Source: a virus. From it: a DNA stretch of 31,432 nucleotides. The stretch spans positions 1 through 31,432 of the IMG/VR virus record IMGVR_UViG_3300008267_000468; one strand, 5' to 3'. Under the pieces are notes generated by a model. That model searched no databases. It saw nothing but the letters and a program-made list of their open reading frames with translations, and had not been told where the DNA came from. The position numbers and the translations under genes are program-made. This document shows, piece by piece, positions 5,083 to 11,237 of this stretch (its first letter is position 1; each line of letters starts with the position of its first letter).

Positions 5083-5319
5083 ATGAACGTAAACGAATTA
5101 ATGAACATGAATGACATGTACTATGTAGGAAACATAGTTGATGTAGATGGTGATGGATGGGTAAGTAAAGCTGAAGCACAGCAAATATTAGATGAAATAT
5201 GCGATGGTGAAGGTGATAATAAAGTGATCAACTGGAACGGAGTATATGACTACGGTTACGGTGATGAATCACCTGCTGAACATAAGCGTATGTTAGCTGA
5301 AGTGGGAATTAAAATATAG
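5083..5319 (+). CDS. EF-hand calcium-binding protein, 78 aa
   Basis: A 78-residue protein with a complete 12-residue EF-hand loop at 20-31: Asp20, Asp22, Asp24, Gly25, Val27, Ser28 and Glu31 fill positions 1, 3, 5, 6, 8, 9 and 12, followed by a helix (AEAQQILDEI). A second, degenerate loop starts at Asp41 (Asp41, Glu43, Asp45, Val48) but lacks the Gly and final Glu. Paired EF-hands normally bind Ca2+; here one site looks competent. The role is unknown. It shares its first six residues and leader with the gene at 4880. No signal peptide, so it should be cytoplasmic. Confidence 0.75.
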   Translation: MNVNELMNMNDMYYVGNIVDVDGDGWVSKAEAQQILDEICDGEGDNKVINWNGVYDYGYGDESPAEHKRMLAEVGIKI

Positions 5320-5326
5320 ATGTGAC

Positions 5327-5350
5327 GGGTCAGAATAATAATCGTATCTT
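5327..5350 (+). promoter_or_regulatory. promoter, GGGTCA-N12-TATCTT
   Basis: GGGTCA at 5327-5332, 12 nt, TATCTT at 5345-5350; the ATG at 5374 is 23 nt downstream. Confidence 0.65.
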
Positions 5351-5373
5351 AATAACACAATTAAAAATAAAAT

Positions 5374-5553
5374 ATGACATTAATCAGTAACAAGTACTTA
5401 GAAATCCATTTAATTAAGGGTATAGTATTAGGTGTAGCTAAAGCGGATAACGATTACGCTATAATGCTAGGGTGTATAGTGATCGAATTCAAACCGCAAC
5501 GCAACGTTAAACTCAAGCGCGGCACGCGTGTTGGTAAGCCGTCCACGTTCTAG
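5374..5553 (+). CDS. hypothetical protein, 59 aa, ends at TAG with open frame beyond
   Basis: Unrecognised 59-residue protein: a hydrophobic beta-rich first half (residues 3-38) and a basic C-terminus (about 41-59, with Lys, Arg and Thr). The last 40 bases become markedly GC-rich, unlike the start. The TAG stop at 5551-5553 is followed in the same frame by 32 sense codons rich in Arg, Gly and His, then a second TAG at 5650-5652, then 84 more sense codons to TAA at 5905-5907. Readthrough, nonsense mutation of a longer gene, or coincidence are all possible; TAG is used as an ordinary stop by several neighbours. Confidence 0.55.
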   Translation: MTLISNKYLEIHLIKGIVLGVAKADNDYAIMLGCIVIEFKPQRNVKLKRGTRVGKPSTF

Positions 5554-5865
5554 TGGGCGCACGGGCGTCTGGGCGTCTGGTCACACGGGCGTCTGGGCGC
5601 GCGGGCAAACGGTCATCGGGCACGTGACCGAAAAAGGTTTCGGAGTCGATAGCGGGGCGATAGCGATACAATAGCGGAATGCTCCCATGCTAATTGCGGT
5701 CAATCGACGGGCCACGGTCATCGTAAAAAAACTATGGGTATTCTCAACAGAAACACCACCTACAACCATCGATGGGGTATATACGCATATACCATTTTCG
5801 AAAATACCCCTTTGTCCCACCTTTGCAAAATCCCAAAAAGAGGTCTTGAACAAAACGAGTTTCAA
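5554..5865. other. GC-rich spacer with direct repeats and inverted repeats
   Basis: About 310 bases with no confident gene. It begins with very GC-rich DNA containing a 16-bp direct repeat (CACGGGCGTCTGGGCG at 5560-5575 and 5584-5599, period 24). An inverted repeat CGGTCA 5610-5615 with TGACCG 5625-5630 and two CGATAGCG copies (5647-5654, 5658-5665) follow. A 7-bp hairpin GGTATAT 5776-5782 with ATATACC 5787-5793 and the palindrome ATTTTCGAAAAT at 5794-5805 come next. CACCTTTGCA at 5818-5827 is one base from a typical host TAnnTTTG promoter box. The composition suggests acquired DNA. Several frames on both strands are open, so none is convincing by length alone. Confidence 0.5.
5560..5599. repeat. 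16-bp direct repeat, period 24
   Basis: CACGGGCGTCTGGGCG occurs at 5560-5575 and 5584-5599 without mismatch. The period is eight codons, and in the frame continuing from the gene at 5374 each copy would encode His-Gly-Arg-Leu-Gly. Confidence 0.8.
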
Positions 5866-5907
5866 GTGGCAAAGTATATACGTTATATTTCCATCAAACA
5901 AAAATAA
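5734..5907 (+). CDS. possible small protein, 57 aa, doubtful
   Basis: ATG at 5734 to TAA at 5905-5907 would encode a 57-residue, Tyr/Lys/Arg/Asn-rich basic protein with no known motif; residue use is balanced and looks more like protein than the competing frames. It is in the same frame as the gene at 5374 and ends five bases before the ATG at 5913. Against it: the predicted promoter of 5913 (5868-5889) lies inside it, two hairpins overlap it, and a second plus frame and a minus-strand frame are also open here. Confidence 0.3.
   Translation: MGILNRNTTYNHRWGIYAYTIFENTPLSHLCKIPKRGLEQNEFQVAKYIRYISIKQK
5868..5889 (+). promoter_or_regulatory. promoter of the membrane/lipoprotein cassette, GGCA-N12-TATATT
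   Basis: GGCA at 5868-5871, 12 nt, TATATT at 5884-5889; the ATG at 5913 is 23 nt downstream. A full match to the family, despite the different composition of the DNA before it. Confidence 0.7.
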
Positions 5908-5912
5908 AGGTT

Positions 5913-6098
5913 ATGTTCATTTACTATTTCATCATCAGTGGGTTAATTATGGGTATTTGGGCGTCATATAGCCAATACCAAACATCAGATATCAGTGTAT
6001 TAGATATCATATTAAATTTAGTTGGATTTATGTTAATTGGGTGGATAATGTTACCCATTACACTTATTGCATTATTAGACACAATTAAAATTAAATAA
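5913..6098 (+). CDS. small membrane protein, two transmembrane segments
   Basis: A 61-residue, very hydrophobic protein with two predicted membrane helices (about residues 2-17 and 31-55) joined by a polar loop (residues 18-30). It should sit in the inner membrane as a hairpin. It is the first gene of a tight cassette; its stop TAA shares the A with the ATG of the lipoprotein gene (TAATG), which implies translational coupling. Small phage membrane proteins next to lipoproteins are often lysis or superinfection-exclusion factors, but no family is recognised here. The start is supported by the promoter box 23 bases upstream. Confidence 0.7.
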   Translation: MFIYYFIISGLIMGIWASYSQYQTSDISVLDIILNLVGFMLIGWIMLPITLIALLDTIKIK

Positions 6099-6748
6099 TG
6101 AAACAGTTTATCGTATTATTTTCAGTATTAGTATTATTCGGTTGTAGTAAAGACGCGTTACAATACCCGTCACCATTCACCAATGCAACCAGTGGTCAAA
6201 CACAAATCACAATGGGTACGCCAAAAGACGCCCGTGGTTATTTCCACTATAAGTTCGACAGAACAAAATCATTCAATTATACTAGCGTTTACGCCGAAGC
6301 TACGCGTATCACTAACGAACGTTATTTATATAACGGTGTTTCCGTCGTTGAAAGTGAGTTTGACACCGACACTTACTGGGTATTTGATACTCTCACCGTC
6401 ACTATTCCATTATATAATCCTTTTCGCTCATTATACTCTTCACCATATTTCACAACTCCACTGTCTGTTGGTACAAAAACCGTTACTTTGTCGCAATATC
6501 GCAACACTATTGTACCCTTAGTAGCTACATCCAGCACTTACTTCAAAAATTATGATGCTCGTATGGATGAATATAAACCAAGTGGAAATAATATGTGGAC
6601 AAAACAATTAATTGGTCCGATTCCAGCTCAATATCGTGGGGATACAATTAAGATATACGTTAAAACATATTGGGAGTGTGGTAATTATTCAATTACTTAT
6701 CCCGAACGTACCGAAAAAATTGATTCACTTAGTTTAATTATTGATTAA
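6098..6748 (+). CDS. lipoprotein, 216 aa
   Basis: The N-terminus is a type II signal peptide: Lys2, a hydrophobic core, then a lipobox LFGC with Cys16 as the lipidated residue, followed by SKDA. The mature part (about 200 residues) is rich in Thr, Ser and Tyr and reads as beta strands, with no enzyme motif. It would be anchored in the inner or outer membrane facing the periplasm or outside. Overlap by one base with both neighbours (TAATG at 6096-6100 and 6746-6750) places it in a coupled operon. A role in blocking superinfection or altering the infected envelope is inference from lipoproteins in other phages. Confidence 0.75.
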   Translation: MKQFIVLFSVLVLFGCSKDALQYPSPFTNATSGQTQITMGTPKDARGYFHYKFDRTKSFNYTSVYAEATRITNERYLYNGVSVVESEFDTDTYWVFDTLTVTIPLYNPFRSLYSSPYFTTPLSVGTKTVTLSQYRNTIVPLVATSSTYFKNYDARMDEYKPSGNNMWTKQLIGPIPAQYRGDTIKIYVKTYWECGNYSITYPERTEKIDSLSLIID

Positions 6749-7239
6749 TGATCCGATTAACACACGACGAGGCTAAACAATATCGCCAACTTAATAGCGA
6801 AATTGATTTTAAGTATAATATGAAATCCGCTATTGCGTATACGCTTACCCCAATTGAAGGTGGATGGGAGGAAATTACATATTATGGTGCTGCTTGGGTG
6901 GATCCAACTAATACACCTCAAAATCCACATTATGTTTATGTACTTTGCAATCCATCTGTGCCTGGAATATGCAAAATTGGCTACACCACCACAACGGTTT
7001 ATGACCGTGTTCGCCAAATTAATTTAGCTACTGGTGTTATTACGCCGTGGTACCCAACATTTGCATATAAGTGCCCTAACGGTCGTATGTTGGAAAGCGA
7101 AGTTCATGATGAACTTGAGAGACTAGGCGCACGGGTCAACAAGAAACGTGAGGGTTTTTATATGTCGTCTGACGATGCGCGTAAAATTATTGAAAAATTA
7201 GGTTCTAAATATCAAAATCAATTAAATGGCAAAGATTAA
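6748..7239 (+). CDS. T5orf172-type GIY-YIG domain protein
   Basis: A 163-residue protein. Residues 1-60 are of unknown type. Residues 62-140 match the T5orf172/MUG113 branch of the GIY-YIG superfamily: YVYVLCN (62-68) and CKIGYT (75-80) stand for the GIY and YIG strands, with Arg87/Arg89 on the following helix, Glu116 and Glu118 plus His120 in a conserved helix, and an EGFY segment (135-138) near the end. GIY-YIG proteins cut or bind DNA; in this branch nuclease activity is often unproven. It lies in a cassette between a lipoprotein and a membrane protein and overlaps the next gene by 14 bases. Confidence 0.75.
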   Translation: MIRLTHDEAKQYRQLNSEIDFKYNMKSAIAYTLTPIEGGWEEITYYGAAWVDPTNTPQNPHYVYVLCNPSVPGICKIGYTTTTVYDRVRQINLATGVITPWYPTFAYKCPNGRMLESEVHDELERLGARVNKKREGFYMSSDDARKIIEKLGSKYQNQLNGKD

Positions 7240-7420
7240 TCTATTAATGATGGTTATTACTTGGGTGTTTGGTCACGTTTTAATTTACCAAATCCAACAT
7301 TATTTAACGGAAACTTACGGCTATAACATTCCTTTTATAGTTATTGTATTTCTACTTGCGGTATATGCTCACTATCGTTTGTTTACTCACATGACTTTTA
7401 AAATTTTATCATATTTATAG
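7226..7420 (+). CDS. small membrane protein, two transmembrane segments
   Basis: A 64-residue hydrophobic protein with two predicted helices (about residues 5-22 and 34-50) separated by a short polar loop. It starts 14 bases inside the previous gene in another frame, so it is translationally coupled and is the last member of the 5913-7420 cassette. Its last codons and TAG stop coincide with an ATATTTAT motif (7411-7418). No family is recognised; the plan resembles the first gene of the cassette, without obvious residue similarity. Confidence 0.6.
   Translation: MAKINLLMMVITWVFGHVLIYQIQHYLTETYGYNIPFIVIVFLLAVYAHYRLFTHMTFKILSYL
7411..7418 (+). promoter_or_regulatory. late-type motif ATATTTAT
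   Basis: ATATTTAT at 7411-7418, overlapping the last codons and stop of the upstream gene and 92 bases before the ATG at 7511. The same octamer recurs in intergenic gaps ahead of virion genes. Here the distance is large and the motif is in coding sequence, so it may be chance. Confidence 0.3.
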
Positions 7421-7494
7421 TATATACGGATAGTTGTATTAGAATAGAGGCTCCAAATCTAACTAGGGAGAGCTACGTTTTATTTAACTTATTC

Positions 7495-7502
7495 ATATTT
7501 AT
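7495..7502 (+). promoter_or_regulatory. late-type motif ATATTTAT
   Basis: ATATTTAT at 7495-7502, eight bases before the ATG at 7511. If this is a -10 box, the transcript would be nearly leaderless. Confidence 0.45.
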
Positions 7503-7510
7503 TGATAGCA

Positions 7511-8056
7511 ATGACAGTATATAAAATCAAATCGGAAGACAAAGCTGCGTTTTTAAATCGTTTAGAAAAGTTGAAAATCAACATTAATTCTAATGATTTA
7601 AAGAATAAAAATAAGCTTCAAGATGGAAATGTTATTAGTTGGTTTGAATTAACTGTTACTGACCCTGAACATGAACAACAAATAAATAATATTATAAACC
7701 AATCACCCGCAATAAATCAAATAAGCGAAATGGAAAACAATAAGAAAAAAATGACTAAGGACCAATTAAAAGAAATGGTTCGTCAAGAATTACAAGCTGT
7801 ATTAGCTGAAAAGAAAAAAGTAAAAGACGAAGAAAAAAAGGCTAAATTAGATGAGAATGAAGAATTAAATGAAATGGATCTAGGTGCAATGGGTGAGATA
7901 TTAGGTATTGCTGCTGGTGTAGCTGGTGTAGGTTTAGGTAGTGTTGCTATTCTAAAGCTTCAAGATGCAATTAAGAAAAAATTCCCAGAATTGTATGCAA
8001 AAGCACAATCATTAAGTGGTGCTATTGAAAAAGCTGATCCTTCTAAGAGAATCTAA
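7511..8056 (+). CDS. helical protein with charged coiled coil and hydrophobic C-terminal segment
   Basis: A 181-residue protein of unknown family. Residues 1-70 form a mixed domain; residues about 73-115 are a Lys/Glu-rich coiled coil (MTKDQLKEMVRQEL and onward); residues 123-145 are Gly/Ala-rich and hydrophobic, like a membrane-active or packing helix, followed by a basic helix. The segment resembles the N-terminus of the 118-residue product of 12541-12897, hinting at a shared assembly motif. I chose the ATG at 7511; a TTG three codons earlier is the alternative. A strong terminator follows the stop by 22 bases. Confidence 0.6.
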   Translation: MTVYKIKSEDKAAFLNRLEKLKININSNDLKNKNKLQDGNVISWFELTVTDPEHEQQINNIINQSPAINQISEMENNKKKMTKDQLKEMVRQELQAVLAEKKKVKDEEKKAKLDENEELNEMDLGAMGEILGIAAGVAGVGLGSVAILKLQDAIKKKFPELYAKAQSLSGAIEKADPSKRI

Positions 8057-8078
8057 TTAGATTAAATAAATTATAGTT

Positions 8079-8110
8079 GAGCGACTTGTGAAAACAGGTC
8101 GCTCTTTCTT
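8079..8110 (+). terminator. strong rho-independent terminator
   Basis: An 11-bp stem (8079-8089 with 8094-8104, one G-T pair) closed by a GAAA loop, followed by TTTCTTT. It ends the transcript of the 7511 gene and isolates the next operon. Confidence 0.85.
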
Positions 8111-8132
8111 TGGCTCCGTTATTTTCCGGTCG

Positions 8133-8138
8133 TATATT
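8133..8138 (+). promoter_or_regulatory. promoter box TATATT without the GGCA element
   Basis: TATATT at 8133-8138, preceded by TCG as in many copies of the family and 21 nt before the ATG at 8160, the usual distance. No G(G/T)CA lies 12 nt upstream; a GGCT at 8112-8115 is too far. It probably drives the operon ending with the late sigma gene. Confidence 0.5.
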
Positions 8139-8159
8139 GAGGTTAAAATACTTAAAACA

Positions 8160-8327
8160 ATGAGATACAAAGACTTATTATTGCAAAAAGTTGAAACATT
8201 AGATATAATGATTAACAACTTAAATTTAATTGCTAGAGAAGGACAAATTACAGATGGTCATTTCGAACAATTGAAAGATCAAATTGAAGAAATTCGTTAT
8301 CAAATTTCCCTAGAAAACGAAGATTAA
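8160..8327 (+). CDS. hypothetical helical protein, 55 aa
   Basis: Unrecognised 55-residue protein predicted to be almost all helix with a heptad-like pattern (LLLQKVETLDIMINNL, then LKDQIEEIRYQI), so a small coiled-coil partner protein is likely. The ATG at 8160 follows a TATATT box by 21 bases; an upstream in-frame GTG at 8088 lies inside the terminator hairpin and is rejected. Its stop is one base before the next ATG. It is the first gene of a four-gene operon ending with the late sigma factor. Confidence 0.6.
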   Translation: MRYKDLLLQKVETLDIMINNLNLIAREGQITDGHFEQLKDQIEEIRYQISLENED

Positions 8328-8328
8328 T

Positions 8329-8550
8329 ATGTCTAGTCATAAATGGCAAGAAATATTATCCTATATTGAAAAAAATATAGAGGAACCCCACCGCACCAAT
8401 ATCCTTACGCTATGTAAGGATTTTGAGTCGGTAAATAATTCAACAAATCCCGCTAAACCAAAACGCCAATCAAAACAGGATATACAGAATAAAATTGTAG
8501 CTGAAAATCCAAACGCGGGTAATTTACAAAATATTTTAAAAGGATTTTAA
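8329..8550 (+). CDS. hypothetical protein, 73 aa, upstream of the late sigma gene
   Basis: Unrecognised 73-residue protein: a helical first half with Trp6 and charged residues, a Pro/Lys/Gln linker, and a C-terminal helix ending in NLQNILKGF. T4 has small co-activators of late transcription (gp33) that work with gp55, and this protein is encoded two genes before a gp55-like sigma, so such a role is worth testing. I see no gp33 sequence match, so this is speculation. It has one-base spacing on both sides within the operon. Confidence 0.55.
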   Translation: MSSHKWQEILSYIEKNIEEPHRTNILTLCKDFESVNNSTNPAKPKRQSKQDIQNKIVAENPNAGNLQNILKGF

Positions 8551-8551
8551 C

Positions 8552-8839
8552 ATGGAAGCAGTATTAGGAGTACTAGGATTGTTAATTATAGTTCTAGGTT
8601 TTACAACTTGGAATCTATTAATAAAAAATGAAAAAGCAGAAGATTTAGTTAATGAACAAAATGAATTAATTAATACTCTTACAGCTAGTGTAATTAAAAT
8701 TGATGAGGTAATTACTCAATTAGATTCATCAGGTGCATTCGAAAACGATGATGAAATAGGTACTTTTTTTGAACAAATTAAAAGTATGAGAGATGTTTTA
8801 TTAGATAATTTAGCTAAAAAAGAAGAAAATAATGTATAA
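8552..8839 (+). CDS. small membrane-anchored coiled-coil protein, 95 aa
   Basis: Residues about 2-25 form one hydrophobic membrane helix starting right at the N-terminus; residues 26-90 are charged and helical, with coiled-coil character. It would be an inner-membrane anchor with a long soluble tail. This plan is seen in spanins and in many unassigned phage proteins, and no specific family is recognised. It overlaps the sigma gene by eight bases (8832-8839), so the two are translationally coupled. Confidence 0.6.
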   Translation: MEAVLGVLGLLIIVLGFTTWNLLIKNEKAEDLVNEQNELINTLTASVIKIDEVITQLDSSGAFENDDEIGTFFEQIKSMRDVLLDNLAKKEENNV

Positions 8840-9626
8840 TGGATATTATGATGGAGGTAATTTTGATGCTTCTAAGTATTTAGAAGATGAATTAGGACCT
8901 GCTTTAACTAAAAAAGGTAACGTACGTAAACGTAAACCTAAACAACCAAGAATATACTTTACTGAAGATACAGAAAATGCTATTGTTCAATACTTAGCTG
9001 AAACTGATCAAGATCTTCGTAATCGTATCTATAATGAACGTATTGCTTACGGTTTCTACAAATTAGCAGAAAACATCATACATACATTTAAATTCTACTA
9101 TACCGACACGGATACAATTGAGGAATTAAAACATGAGGTAGTAGCGTTTCTTCTTGAAAAACTCCATTTATATAACCAAAATAAAGGTAAAGCATATTCA
9201 TATTTCGGTACAATTGCAAAACGTTACTTGATAGTTTATAACCAGAATAACTATAAGAAACTACAAGAAAAGGTCAATATGGACGAAGTAAACGACGAAA
9301 ACGATATCTTCGTAGACAATAACATAGGCTTAGATGAAGAGAAGAATGAGCTTAATATGTTTTTAGATCAATTCGTTGCTTATGTAGATAAACATATCTA
9401 TACAATATTCCCTAAACAACAAGATGCTAAAACAGCAGATGCTATTGTTGAATTGTTTCGCAAACGAGAAAATTTAGAAATATTCAATAAGAAAGCATTA
9501 TACATTTATATACGTGAAATAACAGACGTCGACACACCTCAGATTACTAAGATTATTAAGAAATTAGATGTTATTCGCCTTAAATTATTTAATGAGTTCT
9601 ATGAACACGGGTACATTAAAATGTAA
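8832..9626 (+). CDS. late-transcription RNA polymerase sigma factor, T4 gp55-like
   Basis: A 264-residue protein resembling the T4 gp55 family of late sigma factors. After a basic N-terminal tail (to about 38), residues 40-135 show the sigma region-2 pattern: a helix with IYNERIAYGFYKLAENII, an acidic segment DTIEELKHEVVAFLLEKL, and then GKAYSYFGTIAKRYLI, the polymerase-binding and -10 recognition helices. The remainder is helical. gp55-type factors direct host polymerase to late promoters, with the sliding clamp as activator in T4. It is the likely reader of the ATATTTAT motifs ahead of virion genes. The assignment is by motif, and the C-terminal clamp-binding motif could not be confirmed. 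Confidence 0.8.
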   Translation: MYNGYYDGGNFDASKYLEDELGPALTKKGNVRKRKPKQPRIYFTEDTENAIVQYLAETDQDLRNRIYNERIAYGFYKLAENIIHTFKFYYTDTDTIEELKHEVVAFLLEKLHLYNQNKGKAYSYFGTIAKRYLIVYNQNNYKKLQEKVNMDEVNDENDIFVDNNIGLDEEKNELNMFLDQFVAYVDKHIYTIFPKQQDAKTADAIVELFRKRENLEIFNKKALYIYIREITDVDTPQITKIIKKLDVIRLKLFNEFYEHGYIKM

Positions 9627-9640
9627 CCTTTGTTTTTCTC

Positions 9641-9648
9641 ATATTTAT
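9641..9648 (+). promoter_or_regulatory. late-type motif ATATTTAT
   Basis: ATATTTAT at 9641-9648 in the 44-base gap after the sigma gene, 22 bases before the ATG at 9671. It is placed to start transcription of the spike and baseplate genes. Confidence 0.55.
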
Positions 9649-9670
9649 ACGTAAATAATACATAAATATT

Positions 9671-10066
9671 ATGGAAAATTTCAACCAAGTTATATTTGGT
9701 AAGAAGACATTCTCGGACTTATTGCAAGATATATATAAGACTACGAAGAAAACTGAAGATAGAATTGAAGAGTTAATATTAGCCCTCAAACCATTCATTA
9801 ATTCACCAGCGGAAGCGGTAATGATTGTGCCACTTATCAAAGAATATTTAGATGTTCAGGTAAAAAACAACGACCATTTAGTAAGAATGGCATCAGTTGT
9901 TCAAAGAGCTATGTCAAACAGTGCAGCAGCTGGTAGCAATGATCTATTAATATCAGAAGAAGAAAAAGAACAATTGTTACTTGAAGTTAAGAAGATGGGA
10001 GAAGATACTAAACAAATAGAAAACATTGACGTTAGTACTAACAAAATATTAGAAAATGGTAACTAA
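9671..10066 (+). CDS. hypothetical helical protein opening the virion module, 131 aa
   Basis: Unrecognised 131-residue protein, predicted mostly helical and acidic (Glu/Lys-rich), with a hydrophobic central stretch around 37-60 and an Asn/Ser/Ala linker near 80. It has no signal peptide. It is the first gene of the late module and overlaps the spike gene by 11 bases, so it is likely a chaperone, assembly factor or structural partner of the spike. That role comes only from position. Confidence 0.6.
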   Translation: MENFNQVIFGKKTFSDLLQDIYKTTKKTEDRIEELILALKPFINSPAEAVMIVPLIKEYLDVQVKNNDHLVRMASVVQRAMSNSAAAGSNDLLISEEEKEQLLLEVKKMGEDTKQIENIDVSTNKILENGN

Positions 10067-11237
10067 ATACGGTTTATCTTCCTTAAGTACATCTCCATCT
10101 TCGGGTGGATCTCCTTTTAAATTTAAGGTAGGTAAGGTATTTGCTACTGTGATGGATGAAAAAACTCCATCTAAAAAAGTTTTTGATCAATGTGGTGGAT
10201 GGGCAGGTATAGGAACTGTATTATTTAAACCTTATCCAGCAAGTAAAACAAAAGATAATTATACTGAAAATACTACAAGTAATACTGTTTTAGGATATTC
10301 AGTAGCTAAACCTTTTTTCCCAAATCAAAAATACATTCCATTGAATGGAGAGTTAATTTTATTTTTTTCATTACCTTCTATAATCACACAGAAAAATAAT
10401 TCTAATTCTACCCCAGCATATTACTATATTACAAATATTAATTTATGGGGAAACAATCATTCAAATTCTCAAACAGCTGATCCTGAACATCCTTTAGGTT
10501 TAGGGTTTGATGAAAATGCAAATATTCAATCTCTTTTACCTTTTGAAGGTGATTATATACTTGAAGGTAGATTTGGAAATACTTTAAGATTTGGATCTAC
10601 AAATAAAATCAATACAAAAGAAAATTTTTGGAGTGCTAGTGGTAAAAATGGTAATCCAATTACTATTTTAACTAATGGTCATAAATTTGGAGGTGAGAAA
10701 TTATATGTTGAAGATATTAATAAAGATTCTTCTGCTTTATATTTAACTTCTACTCAAAAAGTTCCTTTAAAAGTAGCTAAAACAAAACTAAATCCTCTTA
10801 CAACAACGTCTTTACCAGACAAATATATAGAAGGATCTCAAGCAATATTAACAGCAGATAGAGTTGTTATAAATTCTAAAAAAGAAAATGTGTTATTATT
10901 CGCTCAAAATAATATTGAATTATATACTAAAAATACTATTAGCTTGGATGCTGATACTAGAACTGTAATTAATTCACCTGTTATATTTTTAGGAATGAAT
11001 GGAAGTCAAATTCCTGGAGAACCTGTATTGTTAGGTAATGAGACAGTTAAATTGTTAAATTCCTTACTTACAAGCCTGTCTACATTTAGTACAATATGCT
11101 CGTCGGCTTTAAATGGATCAAAGGGTTCTCCTATAACTCAGCTTAATACAGCTGCTAGAGGGTTAAAAGAGTCAGTTGATAATTTAATTCCAAAATTAAT
11201 CAATATTAAATCAAAAAAAGTAAGAGTAGCTAAATAA
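10056..11237 (+). CDS. baseplate central spike protein, gp5/gpV-like, without lysozyme domain
   Basis: A 393-residue protein. Residues about 20-115 look like the N-terminal OB-fold of gp5/gpV/VgrG-type spikes (GKVFATVMDE, a GGWAGIGTV turn, and a long strand region). Residues about 165-310 contain short repeating strands and turns such as GNTLRFGS, ADRVVINSKKENVLLFAQNNIELYT and SLDADTRTVIN, the pattern of the triple-stranded beta-helix that pierces the envelope. The C-terminal 80 residues are helical and basic. T4 gp5 has a lysozyme domain between these parts; none is seen here. A GH19 enzyme is encoded downstream instead. It overlaps the next gene by one base. Confidence 0.7.
   Translation: MVTKYGLSSLSTSPSSGGSPFKFKVGKVFATVMDEKTPSKKVFDQCGGWAGIGTVLFKPYPASKTKDNYTENTTSNTVLGYSVAKPFFPNQKYIPLNGELILFFSLPSIITQKNNSNSTPAYYYITNINLWGNNHSNSQTADPEHPLGLGFDENANIQSLLPFEGDYILEGRFGNTLRFGSTNKINTKENFWSASGKNGNPITILTNGHKFGGEKLYVEDINKDSSALYLTSTQKVPLKVAKTKLNPLTTTSLPDKYIEGSQAILTADRVVINSKKENVLLFAQNNIELYTKNTISLDADTRTVINSPVIFLGMNGSQIPGEPVLLGNETVKLLNSLLTSLSTFSTICSSALNGSKGSPITQLNTAARGLKESVDNLIPKLINIKSKKVRVAK

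Noticed and set aside
5560-5599. CRISPR array
   Set aside because: Only two 16-bp copies with an 8-bp spacer; no array and no cas genes.
5610-5635. Terminator at the inverted repeat CGGTCA/TGACCG
   Set aside because: It is followed by As on the plus strand, and on the minus strand the Ts precede the stem, so neither direction forms a terminator.
5581-5971. Minus-strand frame 5581-5901 and plus frame 5687-5971
   Set aside because: Both overlap the promoter of 5913 or the hairpins, and the second runs far into the confident membrane-protein gene in another frame.
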